Origin: a virus
Virus record (IMG/VR): IMGVR_UViG_3300044641_005221
Span: 1-31,937 of that record
Strand: one strand, 5' to 3'
Length of the DNA stretch: 31,937 nucleotides
Of this stretch, positions 7,258-14,696 are shown in pieces. The notes under the pieces are model-generated. The model did not search any database. It had not been told where the DNA came from and worked only from the letters and a program-made list of their open reading frames with translations. A program made the translations under genes and the position numbers. Every line of letters begins with the position of its first letter. Within the stretch, counting starts at the first letter, position 1.

Positions 7258-7708
7258 TGTAGCAAAAGGACGTAACAGTTATGATGCCACCTTTGACGAT
7301 TCACTGGTGGCATTTTTTAATAAAAATGTTACACCATATGCTACCGAAGCAGGTGGTCCCAAGTTTGATCTAATCCCTGTAGAAAAACAAAAAGACATCA
7401 TGGTCAATGTTGCTCGCATGCACGCCGAGCAAGAATACAATCGCATCATGGATCTGGTAAATGTTCTTACCAAACAGGCAGCAGAATTAAAACGTAGATT
7501 GGAAATTACAGACGCTGTGCACGCCGCAAAATATGATTTTCAAATCTATCACGGACAATGTTATTGGCTGTGTTTTGACACCAAGATCAATAACACCAGA
7601 TTGACACACCAAGGACCCAGCGACTGGACGACTGGTCCTCCTGATCATTATACTTACATAGCCAAGGTAAAATGGTTAGGTGATTATACTTGGCAAGAAG
7701 TTACCTAA
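7238..7708 (+). CDS. DUF2452-like conserved protein
   Basis: This 156-residue protein resembles DUF2452 family members in layout. A helical middle (EQEYNRIMDLVNVLTKQAAE) leads to RLEITDAVHAAKYDF. The C-terminal half then has HGQCYWLCF, the GPSDW segment (126-130), and AKVKWLGDYTW at the end, matching the family pattern of x-P-x-x-W followed by VKLLxDxTW. The biochemical function of DUF2452 is not known to me. The start at 7238 overlaps the membrane protein by 20 bases. Its end overlaps the convergent minus-strand glycosyltransferase by 8 bases. Confidence 0.75.
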   Translation: MTKKKSNVAKGRNSYDATFDDSLVAFFNKNVTPYATEAGGPKFDLIPVEKQKDIMVNVARMHAEQEYNRIMDLVNVLTKQAAELKRRLEITDAVHAAKYDFQIYHGQCYWLCFDTKINNTRLTHQGPSDWTTGPPDHYTYIAKVKWLGDYTWQEVT

Positions 7709-8369
7709 CAATCAAGTTTTCGTCCAGCAGTCGCTGAGCCCTGTTTTTCCTTACATCGTGTCTTATACCGGGCCAATGTAGAATCCAATCTCCCTGTTGC
7801 CAGTAGCCTCGGTTGCCAAGCAAATCAACACGAACATCACAGTAGTCATAAATTTCAGGCTCATAAGAGTTCATGTAATTTTGAGGAACAATTTTGACAA
7901 CGTCTTGGTATTGATCTATGGTATCAATCATCACTTGTTGTTCTGCCCATTCTACATCACGATATTCTTCGGCCTTGGAACAGATCATTTCAAAATAGGC
8001 GCGACCTTCTGGACTATTTCTAATTAGGAAATTTCCAGCATTTAAATTTAATCTATCTACTGCTATAATACAGTGATAGTTGTTGTCAATTTTGTCTTCA
8101 ATTTTGACAGTCAAATTTGTTATTGTTGCATCGCATTCACAAAATAAAATCCATTCTAGCTCAGGATGTTTTTTAAACAGCTCTAGCATGTAATGCATTT
8201 TATTGAAATTCATGTATGAGGTATATTTTTCTGTTCGAAAAATCATGTCATCTTCGGAACCATGGAAAAATTTATATCCGTGGCGATTGCAATATTCAAT
8301 TTTTGGTATGTTTGTAATGTCTGCTAGATCTTTGATATCGACGGTGTTGAGGCATGCGACTGCATACAT
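7701..8369 (-). CDS. GT34-like galactosyl/mannosyltransferase-type glycosyltransferase
   Basis: This 222-residue protein is one of two minus-strand genes in the window. It resembles the GMA12/MNN10 (GT34) GT-A fold. An acidic metal-site stretch LEWILFCECDATI (71-83) replaces the usual DxD. It is followed by DRLNLNAGNFLIRNSPEGRAY (105-125), close to the family's LNAGxFlxRNs block, and AEQQVMID (142-149), matching the EQxal motif. ATG 8369 has an AAGGA ribosome-binding site 7 bases upstream and a late-promoter-like box before that. It is divergent from the GT17-like gene and convergent with the DUF2452-like gene. The sugar donor is unknown. Confidence 0.78.
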   Translation of the reverse strand: MYAVACLNTVDIKDLADITNIPKIEYCNRHGYKFFHGSEDDMIFRTEKYTSYMNFNKMHYMLELFKKHPELEWILFCECDATITNLTVKIEDKIDNNYHCIIAVDRLNLNAGNFLIRNSPEGRAYFEMICSKAEEYRDVEWAEQQVMIDTIDQYQDVVKIVPQNYMNSYEPEIYDYCDVRVDLLGNRGYWQQGDWILHWPGIRHDVRKNRAQRLLDENLIVR

Positions 8370-8395
8370 GATTGATTCCTTATTTTGTTGTTGAA

Positions 8396-8403
8396 TATTT
8401 ATT
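8396..8403 (-). promoter_or_regulatory. T4-type late promoter box AATAAATA for the minus-strand glycosyltransferase
   Basis: On the minus strand this reads AATAAATA, 7 of 8 bases of the T4 late box TATAAATA. A start about 6 bases downstream would give a leader of about 21 bases containing AAGGA and the ATG at 8369. Box, ribosome site and start codon are in the expected order. Confidence 0.5.
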
Positions 8404-8412
8404 TTACTAAGT

Positions 8413-9264
8413 ATGTGTATGAAAATATATGACTGTTTTACCTTTTATAACGAGTTTGACCTACTTGAAATACGATTAGAAGAATTATATGATGTTGTAG
8501 ATTATTTTGTCGTAGTTGAAGGTAACAAGACTTTTCAAAATCGTGACAAACCCTATTTCTTTTTAGAAAATATATCTCGATATAAAAAATATCAAGATAA
8601 AATTATTCATGTGGCTGTTGATGACATGCCAGACTCATCAGATGCCTGGGCGAGGGAAACACATCAACGTAACCAAATTAGGCAAGGTTTGAAGGATGCT
8701 CAGCCCGATGACATTATTATAATTTCCGACAGCGATGAATTACTAAGAGCCAAAACTGTTGGGCAATTGAAAACCTATAATCAAATGATTTTTCCTTTTA
8801 GGATGCCATTGTTTAATTTTAAATTTAATTACATGCGAGTACAACCCGGGCAGTATGATGTTTGGGCAATGGCTGCACGTAAATCTGTTATGGATCATGT
8901 TTCTCCTGACGAACTAAGAAATTCCAGATTTAGTTTTAATAATTTGCCCTTAAACTATCAAAATAATGAAACAAAAATACTGGAGCACAGTGGTTGGCAT
9001 TTTGGATATTTGGGCAATAAAGATTTTTTGATTGACAAAGCAAAAAGTTTTAGTCATGTTGAGAAAAATACCGAACAGTTTTTTGCTCAACTTGACATTG
9101 AAGCCAGCATCAAAGAACGCAAAGAATGGGATAGACGAGAAACTGCTCAATATGAAATTGTACAGTTCGATGACTACTTTCCGTCATTTGTGTTGAAAAA
9201 TCAAGACAAATACCAGCAATTTATTTTACAATCACATATTCCGGCCACAAACTTTTTACCGTAA
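8413..9264 (+). CDS. GT17-family-like glycosyltransferase
   Basis: This 283-residue protein resembles GT17, the family of beta-1,4-GlcNAc transferases. FYNEFDLLEIRLEEL (11-25) matches the family's FNExDLLEIRLxeL block, followed by VDYFVVVEGNKTFQNRDKPY (29-48). A later W-x-RE-x-x-x-R segment and the metal motif SDSDEL (105-110) complete the signature. It probably transfers a hexosamine or hexose to a surface glycan; the acceptor is unknown. The second ATG at 8419 is an alternative start. No strong ribosome-binding site is seen for either. Composition is AT-rich, like other sugar genes here. Confidence 0.85.
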   Translation: MCMKIYDCFTFYNEFDLLEIRLEELYDVVDYFVVVEGNKTFQNRDKPYFFLENISRYKKYQDKIIHVAVDDMPDSSDAWARETHQRNQIRQGLKDAQPDDIIIISDSDELLRAKTVGQLKTYNQMIFPFRMPLFNFKFNYMRVQPGQYDVWAMAARKSVMDHVSPDELRNSRFSFNNLPLNYQNNETKILEHSGWHFGYLGNKDFLIDKAKSFSHVEKNTEQFFAQLDIEASIKERKEWDRRETAQYEIVQFDDYFPSFVLKNQDKYQQFILQSHIPATNFLP

Positions 9265-9268
9265 CAAT

Positions 9269-9296
9269 TTGACTTTTTTACATACTGCTGTATAAT
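9269..9296 (+). promoter_or_regulatory. Sigma70-type promoter, TTGACT-N16-TATAAT
   Basis: TTGACT at 9269-9274 and a consensus TATAAT at 9291-9296 are separated by 16 bases. The box is followed by a short leader and a GGAG ribosome site at 9313-9316 before the ATG at 9322. It is the only strong promoter before the roughly 12-kb sugar polycistron. Confidence 0.8.
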
Positions 9297-9321
9297 AAAA
9301 GATCAATTAATTGGAGTAACT

Positions 9322-9474
9322 ATGTTTGAATCAATCGAAATCCGTAGAGTGAATAATGGTTTTATTGTGTCGCTTCGACTCGAAGATGATGAGCAAGAAT
9401 ACGTGTTTGATAGTTCCAGGCGTGCAATGAAATTTATTAAAGACTACATGGAAGCCAAAACCACCAATGACTGA
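9322..9474 (+). CDS. Small conserved phage protein heading the sugar operon
   Basis: This frame encodes 50 residues: MFESIEIRRVNNGFIVSLRL, an acidic turn EDDEQEYVFDSSRRAM and a helix KFIKDYMEAK. The beta-beta-alpha pattern and good codon structure, with a strong promoter and GGAG site, support a real gene. It looks like a short protein I recall as common in marine T4-like phages, but I know of no function. Its end overlaps the glf start by 8 bases. Confidence 0.75.
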   Translation: MFESIEIRRVNNGFIVSLRLEDDEQEYVFDSSRRAMKFIKDYMEAKTTND

Positions 9475-10609
9475 TAAATTTGATTTGGTTGTTGTTGGTA
9501 GTGGTTTGTTTGGTTCTGTTGTTGCCGAACAGGCAAGTAGAGCCGGTGTCCGTGTAGCAGTAATTGAAGCTAGAGATCACATAGGTGGCAACTGCTACAC
9601 GTATAATGATGCAGAAACAGGAATCAATGTACACAAATATGGTTCTCATATATTCCATACCGACAACAAAAAAGTCTGGGATTACATCAGTCAATTCACC
9701 AAATTTAACAATTATCGTCACGTTTCAAAAATAAGACATCAAGGTGAAGTCTATCCTATACCAGTCAATTTAGAAACAATCAACAAGTTTTTTAAATTGA
9801 ATCTATCTCCATCAGAAGCCAAGTCATTTGTTGAATCCAAAAAAATAAAAAATAACGATCCTAAAAATTTTGAGGAGCAGGCTGTTTCAATAATGGGGCT
9901 TGAACTGTATAAGGCCTTTTTTTATGGCTATACTGTCAAGCAATGGGGTGTTGATCCAAAAGAACTACCAGCTAGTGTAGCAAAAAGACTGCCTTTACAC
10001 ACCAGCTATAATACAAACTATTACCCCAATAACGATACATATCAAGGAATTCCAGTTGATGGATACACTCCAATATTTGAAAAGATGCTTGATCATCCAA
10101 ATATTTCTGTATTCCTAAACACAACCTGGGAGTCTGTAAAAAGTATTTTTCCTGCAGATCAATTGTTAGTCTATACAGGACCCATTGACAGGTATTACGA
10201 TTATTGTTATGGAGAATTAAATTGGCGAACCTTGGACTTTGAACATAGAGTAGAACATGTTGAAGACTATCAAGGAGTGGCAATAATCAATCACCCCGAT
10301 CAAGATATTCCCTACACTAGAGAAATCGAACACAAACATTTTTTACCTGATAGAAAACTAAACATATCAAAAACTGTAGTTTCTCGAGAATTCAGTAGAT
10401 CGGCTACAAAAAACGACACTCCTTATTATCCTGTCAAAACAACTAAAGACATGGAAATATATGAAAGCTATCGTGCAATGGCCGATCAAGAACAAAATGT
10501 AATAATTGGCGGAAGGTTAGGTGAATACATGTACTACGACATGCATCAAGTAATTGGTGCTGCCTTGTCTTGTTACAAATTAAAAATCAGTGTAAAATTG
10601 CAAAAATAA
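9467..10609 (+). CDS. glf: UDP-galactopyranose mutase
   Basis: This flavoenzyme interconverts UDP-galactopyranose and UDP-galactofuranose, supplying galactofuranose for surface glycans. At 380 residues it matches bacterial Glf (about 370-390). The FAD-binding start is DLVVVGSGLFGSVVAEQA with GSGLFG at 11-16, then ARDHIGGNCYTY and KYGSHIFHTDN. YTVKQWGVDPKELPASVAKR is a family block, and the C-terminal GGRLGEYMYYDMHQVIGAAL is diagnostic. The start overlaps the preceding small gene by 8 bases. No truncation is seen. A related furanose mutase acting on another UDP-sugar is the only serious alternative. Confidence 0.95.
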   Translation: MTDKFDLVVVGSGLFGSVVAEQASRAGVRVAVIEARDHIGGNCYTYNDAETGINVHKYGSHIFHTDNKKVWDYISQFTKFNNYRHVSKIRHQGEVYPIPVNLETINKFFKLNLSPSEAKSFVESKKIKNNDPKNFEEQAVSIMGLELYKAFFYGYTVKQWGVDPKELPASVAKRLPLHTSYNTNYYPNNDTYQGIPVDGYTPIFEKMLDHPNISVFLNTTWESVKSIFPADQLLVYTGPIDRYYDYCYGELNWRTLDFEHRVEHVEDYQGVAIINHPDQDIPYTREIEHKHFLPDRKLNISKTVVSREFSRSATKNDTPYYPVKTTKDMEIYESYRAMADQEQNVIIGGRLGEYMYYDMHQVIGAALSCYKLKISVKLQK

Positions 10610-10612
10610 ATA
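10605..10612 (+). promoter_or_regulatory. T4-type late promoter box AATAAATA upstream of the RmlB-like gene
   Basis: AATAAATA overlaps the glf stop codon and lies 29 bases before the ATG at 10642. That would give a leader of about 24 bases. It would allow late transcription of the downstream sugar genes in addition to read-through from the promoter at 9269. Confidence 0.4.
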
Positions 10613-10641
10613 CCATATCTATAAATTTTGGAAACTTCAAT

Positions 10642-11676
10642 ATGTCAAAAACAGTATTAATCACCGGCGGTGCCGGTTTCATCGCACATCATGTTATCAA
10701 TAAAATCTTAAGAGATACCGATTGGAATATTGTCAGCTTAGACAGGCTAGATATTTCTGGTAATCTAAATAGATTACATGACATGCTTCAAGATCATGAT
10801 AGCAAAACAGTCAGCCAGCGAATGCGTATTGTGTTTCATGATTTGAAAGCAGAAATCAATAGTCAAATTGCACAAGACATTGGACCAATTGATATTGTAT
10901 TGCATCTGGCAGCAGGAAGTCATGTAGATCGTTCAATTGCATATCCAATGGAATTTGTGCAAGACAATGTGGTAGGCACTGTTAATCTATTAGACTATGC
11001 AAGAAAAAATCATCCCAATCTGGAACGCTTTGTATATTTCTCAACGGATGAGATCTATGGAATTGCACCGCCTGGTGTGGCTTATAAAGAATATGATCGC
11101 TATAACTCGACTAATCCTTATTCGGCCAGCAAGGCAGCGGCTGAAGAGTTTTGCGTAGCGTATGAAAATACCTACAAAATGCCTATCATTGTTACACACA
11201 CAATGAATGTGTTTGGCGAACGACAGCATCCGGAAAAGTTTATTCCGGCAACTATTCAAAAGGTAAGAGATGGGGAAACAGTCATCATACACAGTGATCC
11301 AACGCGAACCGTGGCAGGTAGTCGAATGTATATCCATGCCCGAGATGTTGCTGAGGGTCTTATGTTCATACTCGGCCTCAAGGATTATCGTCACCAAGGG
11401 GATTACGGCCACGCCCACTGTCCCAAGTTTAATCTTGTTGGTACTGAAGAAATTGATAACCTTACCCTTGCACAAATGATTGCTAATGCCGTGGGCAAAG
11501 AGTTAAAGTACGAAATGACTGACTTCCATACCAGCCGTCCCGGACATGACATGCGTTATGCACTAGATGGTGGCTTGCTAAAGAGTCTAGGCTGGGAACC
11601 AAGAATTAAACTAAGCGAACGTATTGGCGAAATGGTACAATGGACACTCAAAAATGAAAGATGGTTAAAAAAATGA
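10642..11676 (+). CDS. NAD-dependent sugar-nucleotide dehydratase/epimerase, RmlB-like
   Basis: This 344-residue extended SDR resembles dTDP-glucose 4,6-dehydratase. It has LITGGAGFIA for NAD binding (6-15), LHLAAGSHVDRSI (88-99), and YFSTDEIYG (132-140), whose Thr-Asp-Glu is characteristic of 4,6-dehydratases. Tyr160 and Lys164 form the active pair in NPYSASKAAAEE. A C-terminal SRPGHDMRYALD block follows. The likely product is a 4-keto-6-deoxy sugar nucleotide, fitting a downstream deoxysugar C-methyltransferase. The open frame extends to 10570, but ATG 10642 starts the Rossmann fold correctly and follows glf by 32 bases. Confidence 0.88.
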   Translation: MSKTVLITGGAGFIAHHVINKILRDTDWNIVSLDRLDISGNLNRLHDMLQDHDSKTVSQRMRIVFHDLKAEINSQIAQDIGPIDIVLHLAAGSHVDRSIAYPMEFVQDNVVGTVNLLDYARKNHPNLERFVYFSTDEIYGIAPPGVAYKEYDRYNSTNPYSASKAAAEEFCVAYENTYKMPIIVTHTMNVFGERQHPEKFIPATIQKVRDGETVIIHSDPTRTVAGSRMYIHARDVAEGLMFILGLKDYRHQGDYGHAHCPKFNLVGTEEIDNLTLAQMIANAVGKELKYEMTDFHTSRPGHDMRYALDGGLLKSLGWEPRIKLSERIGEMVQWTLKNERWLKK

Positions 11677-12389
11677 AAAAAAATCTACTGATTATAGCTG
11701 CAGGTCCTGATGCCTTGTTTCAAGAATGGGGCGAGTATAAAGATTATGACTTTGATGTGGCAATTATACGTTGGGGAGACTTTGATCTAAACAATGTACA
11801 ACATGCAGCCTATTACGAATCTATTCCAGGATATAAGTTTCATATCATTGACAAATTTAGAAAGAAACATGATATATCGCAATATGAATACATCTGGTGC
11901 CTGGATGACGATTGCATTAGCACATGGGATCTAGTACAAGAAACATTCAAGTTCATGAAAGATGAAAATTTAGACATGGCACAGCCTGCACTAGAACCAA
12001 GTGGATGTTGGGCATGGGAACAAACCAAATGTGTGCTAGGTTCAAAAATGCGTATAAGCGACTGTGTTGAAATCATGACTCCTATTTTCAGCCAACGTGC
12101 ATGGCAAGTTTGCTGTGATGATATTCTTGAAAAATTACCTTTTGGTGCAGGATATTATCTTGAAGGCTATTGGAAAGCCAAATTGCAAAGCCATACAGGC
12201 ACTACAAAGTTTGGTGGCAAGGTTGCAATCATTGATCGACTGCCTGTGTATCACACAAAACCAGCTACATCTCCCGCTGAATGGGCTGCTCGTGGCCTTG
12301 ATGCAGGAGCAGATGGAAGATATTTGGTTGCTGAATTGGGTTATCAACTCGAATGGAACATTTTAGAAACTATACCAGATCATGACTAA
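11673..12389 (+). CDS. Probable glycosyltransferase, DUF707-like
   Basis: This 238-residue protein has a GT-A look. A first strand LLIIAAGPDALF is followed by strand-helix repeats and the metal-type motif YIWCLDDDCI (73-82). Then come DLVQETFKFMKDENLDMAQPAL, CWAWEQTK, and a late GAGYYLEGYW block. The LDDD context resembles DUF707 and related putative glycosyltransferases. The start at 11673 forms an ATGA overlap with the upstream stop; an ATG four codons earlier (11661) is possible. Substrate is unknown. Position between two SDR genes supports a sugar role. Confidence 0.65.
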   Translation: MKKNLLIIAAGPDALFQEWGEYKDYDFDVAIIRWGDFDLNNVQHAAYYESIPGYKFHIIDKFRKKHDISQYEYIWCLDDDCISTWDLVQETFKFMKDENLDMAQPALEPSGCWAWEQTKCVLGSKMRISDCVEIMTPIFSQRAWQVCCDDILEKLPFGAGYYLEGYWKAKLQSHTGTTKFGGKVAIIDRLPVYHTKPATSPAEWAARGLDAGADGRYLVAELGYQLEWNILETIPDHD

Positions 12390-13200
12390 GAAAATTTTAA
12401 TTACCGGAAGTGGTGGTTTTATTGGTAGTTTTTTAAAAAATCATTATGCCGGACAACACACTGTATTTGCTCCGGGTCACAGTGTTTTGGATTTGACCAA
12501 TAAAGAAACTGTTGATACTTTTTTTGAAAAAAACAATATTGACACAGTTATACATTGTGCTTTGGTTGGAAGAGATAGAATCAACGCAGTTGATCCAAAT
12601 CTAACAATGCAGAACTTGGAAATGTTTAAAAACTTATGGAGAAATAAACACAAGTTTAAAAAATTAATCAACTGCGGAACAGGTAATGAATTTGACACAA
12701 ATACCAATATATTTGGTGCTCGAGAAGATGAACTATATGAAAAACTGCCTGCGGCAAGTTATGGGTATTCTAAAAATTTAATTGCGAGAATAATTGCAAA
12801 CACAGAAAACTTTTACAACCTAAGATTATTTGGAGTTTTTCATCACACTGAAAATCCTAGAAGATTTTTTAGATTACTTAAAAACTCAAGTGAAGAAAAT
12901 CCCTGTATCATTTTTCAAAATCAATATTTCGATTTTCTAAACCTTGAAGATGTAGTACCTATGATCAACACTATTATGAATAACGAAGCTCAACATCGTG
13001 ACATCAACATGGTCTATCCAGAAAAGTATTTGTTAAGCGAGCAAGCGTATATGTTTGCGGATGAGCATGATATACCTCACAATAATATAATTGTTGAAAA
13101 TAAATCTGATATTAATTTTTCTGGCAATGGAGAAAAGTTTGCCAGTTACAATTTTAATTTAAAAGGATTGCATGATGGTTTTAGAAAGTACAAAAAATGA
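12382..13200 (+). CDS. Extended SDR, NAD(P)-dependent sugar epimerase/reductase
   Basis: This 272-residue protein has an N-terminal Rossmann motif ILITGSGGFIGSFL (5-18) and a catalytic pair Tyr127 and Lys131 in ASYGYSKNL. The short DLTNKETVDTFFEKN segment is characteristic of GDP-fucose synthase and dTDP-4-dehydrorhamnose reductase relatives. It lacks a typical long C-terminal substrate domain, so it is at the short end of the family. It probably reduces or epimerises the keto-sugar made by the RmlB-like enzyme upstream. That pairing is inference from order. It overlaps both neighbours (8 and 4 bases). Confidence 0.8.
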   Translation: MTKKILITGSGGFIGSFLKNHYAGQHTVFAPGHSVLDLTNKETVDTFFEKNNIDTVIHCALVGRDRINAVDPNLTMQNLEMFKNLWRNKHKFKKLINCGTGNEFDTNTNIFGAREDELYEKLPAASYGYSKNLIARIIANTENFYNLRLFGVFHHTENPRRFFRLLKNSSEENPCIIFQNQYFDFLNLEDVVPMINTIMNNEAQHRDINMVYPEKYLLSEQAYMFADEHDIPHNNIIVENKSDINFSGNGEKFASYNFNLKGLHDGFRKYKK

Positions 13201-13907
13201 TTAATCATTGTTTTATAGTAACTTCGGCAGTTAATAGTAAGTTTGGTGTTTATAGTGCAGATGAAAGATTATCACAAACTTTAAAAACTTTACAAAATAT
13301 TAAACACAAGGTTCCCGGCGCCAAAATTATTGTAATGGAATGTGCTGGTACTCCGATACAAGATGCACAAAGTCAAGTGCTTGAAGAAAATTGTGATTTA
13401 CTTTTAGATTTTAGTAACGACCCCGACGTGCATGCCATCTATCAAAGTGACAATTGGGATGTGGTGAAAAATTCAACAGAAATCATGTGTTTTGCACGTA
13501 CCTTGCGTATGTGCAAGCAAGACAATGATTTTCTCAATTGCGATAGAATTCATAAAATGTCCGGTAGATATATTTTAAATGACGAATTTAATTTAAATGT
13601 GTATGAACAACACAAAGATCGAATAATCATTGGACCAAAACATCAAAGTCAATTTTCGTTTCAAGTTACAGGAATTGAACTGCAATACATGGCTAGATTA
13701 TGGTCGTGGCCCGTTGATCAACTAGACACGGTGATTAAAGTTTATGAAGATAGTTTAAATTATATTGGACAAAGAGTAAGTCAAGGCGGATATGCCGACA
13801 TCGAACATGTGTTGTATAAATTTCTTCCATCAGAATTAGTTACTGAAGTCCCTGTTATGGGTGTTGAGGGTACTATAGCACCTAACGGTGTTGCTATAAA
13901 AAATTAA
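13197..13907 (+). CDS. Uncharacterised protein in sugar cluster, possible glycosyltransferase
   Basis: This 236-residue protein begins with a beta strand MINHCFIVTSAVNSKFG, then a helix and strand AKIIVMECAG that resemble the start of a GT-A nucleotide-binding domain. DCDRIHKMSGRYILNDEF-like spacing (cDRIHKMSGRY, about 115-126) recalls acceptor or donor segments in other phage glycosyltransferases. No clear DxD motif is present. I do not recognise the family securely. The gene is coupled to the upstream SDR by a 4-base overlap and is AT-rich like the rest of the cluster. Confidence 0.7.
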   Translation: MINHCFIVTSAVNSKFGVYSADERLSQTLKTLQNIKHKVPGAKIIVMECAGTPIQDAQSQVLEENCDLLLDFSNDPDVHAIYQSDNWDVVKNSTEIMCFARTLRMCKQDNDFLNCDRIHKMSGRYILNDEFNLNVYEQHKDRIIIGPKHQSQFSFQVTGIELQYMARLWSWPVDQLDTVIKVYEDSLNYIGQRVSQGGYADIEHVLYKFLPSELVTEVPVMGVEGTIAPNGVAIKN

Positions 13908-13919
13908 ATGGGTATTTGA

Positions 13920-14696
13920 ATGATTAATAATCGTGCATGGGCTGAATTGACAGAAACTTTTTTAACATCAGAACCATTCAATCATATTATCATTGATAAT
14001 TTTTTTACTGACGACGTAGCCGAAAAAATTGTTCAAGAGTTCCTTCCATATGATAGTCCTCAGTGGCGTGGTCAATGGGATAATGCAGTTGAAAATAAAA
14101 GGTTGCATAATGTATGGGACTTGTTTCCTGAAACTATATATAATGTTTTTACCTATTTGAATAGCCCAGAATGGGTTAGCACTTTAGAAACTATTGTCGG
14201 ACGTAAAAACGTATTTACTGACATTGGGTTACATGGTGGTGGACTACATTCACACAAATCTGGTGGACACCTAAATGTTCATCTTGACTATATTATTCAT
14301 CCAAAGTTAAAACTTAAAAGAAATTATAATTTGATAATTTATATGACTCCGAATTGGGATTCAGAATGGGGCGGCGGCTTAGAATTGTGGTCACATGATT
14401 CAGAAAAAAATGCACCAAAGGAATTAATTAAGACAGTTGACAATAGGTTCAACCGTGCTGTAATATTTGATACTACGCAAAATTCTTGGCATGGATTACC
14501 AGAAAAATTAGACTGTCCAGAAGGTATTACTAGAAATAGTCTGGCAATTTATTACCTAACGCAACCCGAAGGTAATACTGAACAACGTATGAAAGCATTG
14601 TTTTATCCCTACAAAGATCAAAAAGATGATCCAGCAGTTCTTGAGTTAATAAGAAAACGTGCAGATGTAAACGAAGTTAACAAAATGTATAGATAA
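13920..14696 (+). CDS. 2-oxoglutarate/Fe(II) oxygenase, prolyl-hydroxylase-like
   Basis: This 258-residue protein shows the complete metal and co-substrate set. GHLNVHLDY gives His121-x-Asp123, NSWHGLP gives the distal His191, and TRNSLAIYYL gives Arg205, which would bind 2-oxoglutarate. The spacing and the WGGGLELW segment (150-157) match P4H-type double-stranded beta helix oxygenases. Such enzymes hydroxylate proteins, sugars or small molecules. In this cluster a sugar, lipid or virion-protein target is plausible, but unproven. It starts 12 bases after the previous stop. Confidence 0.88.
   Translation: MINNRAWAELTETFLTSEPFNHIIIDNFFTDDVAEKIVQEFLPYDSPQWRGQWDNAVENKRLHNVWDLFPETIYNVFTYLNSPEWVSTLETIVGRKNVFTDIGLHGGGLHSHKSGGHLNVHLDYIIHPKLKLKRNYNLIIYMTPNWDSEWGGGLELWSHDSEKNAPKELIKTVDNRFNRAVIFDTTQNSWHGLPEKLDCPEGITRNSLAIYYLTQPEGNTEQRMKALFYPYKDQKDDPAVLELIRKRADVNEVNKMYR

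Noticed and set aside
10570-10641. N-terminal extension of the RmlB-like protein
   Set aside because: The Rossmann fold starts correctly at ATG 10642, and the extension is the glf gene read in another frame.
11041-11475. 144-residue open frame on the minus strand
   Set aside because: It lies wholly within the RmlB-like gene, has no family features, no ribosome site and cysteine/histidine-rich composition typical of a shadow frame.
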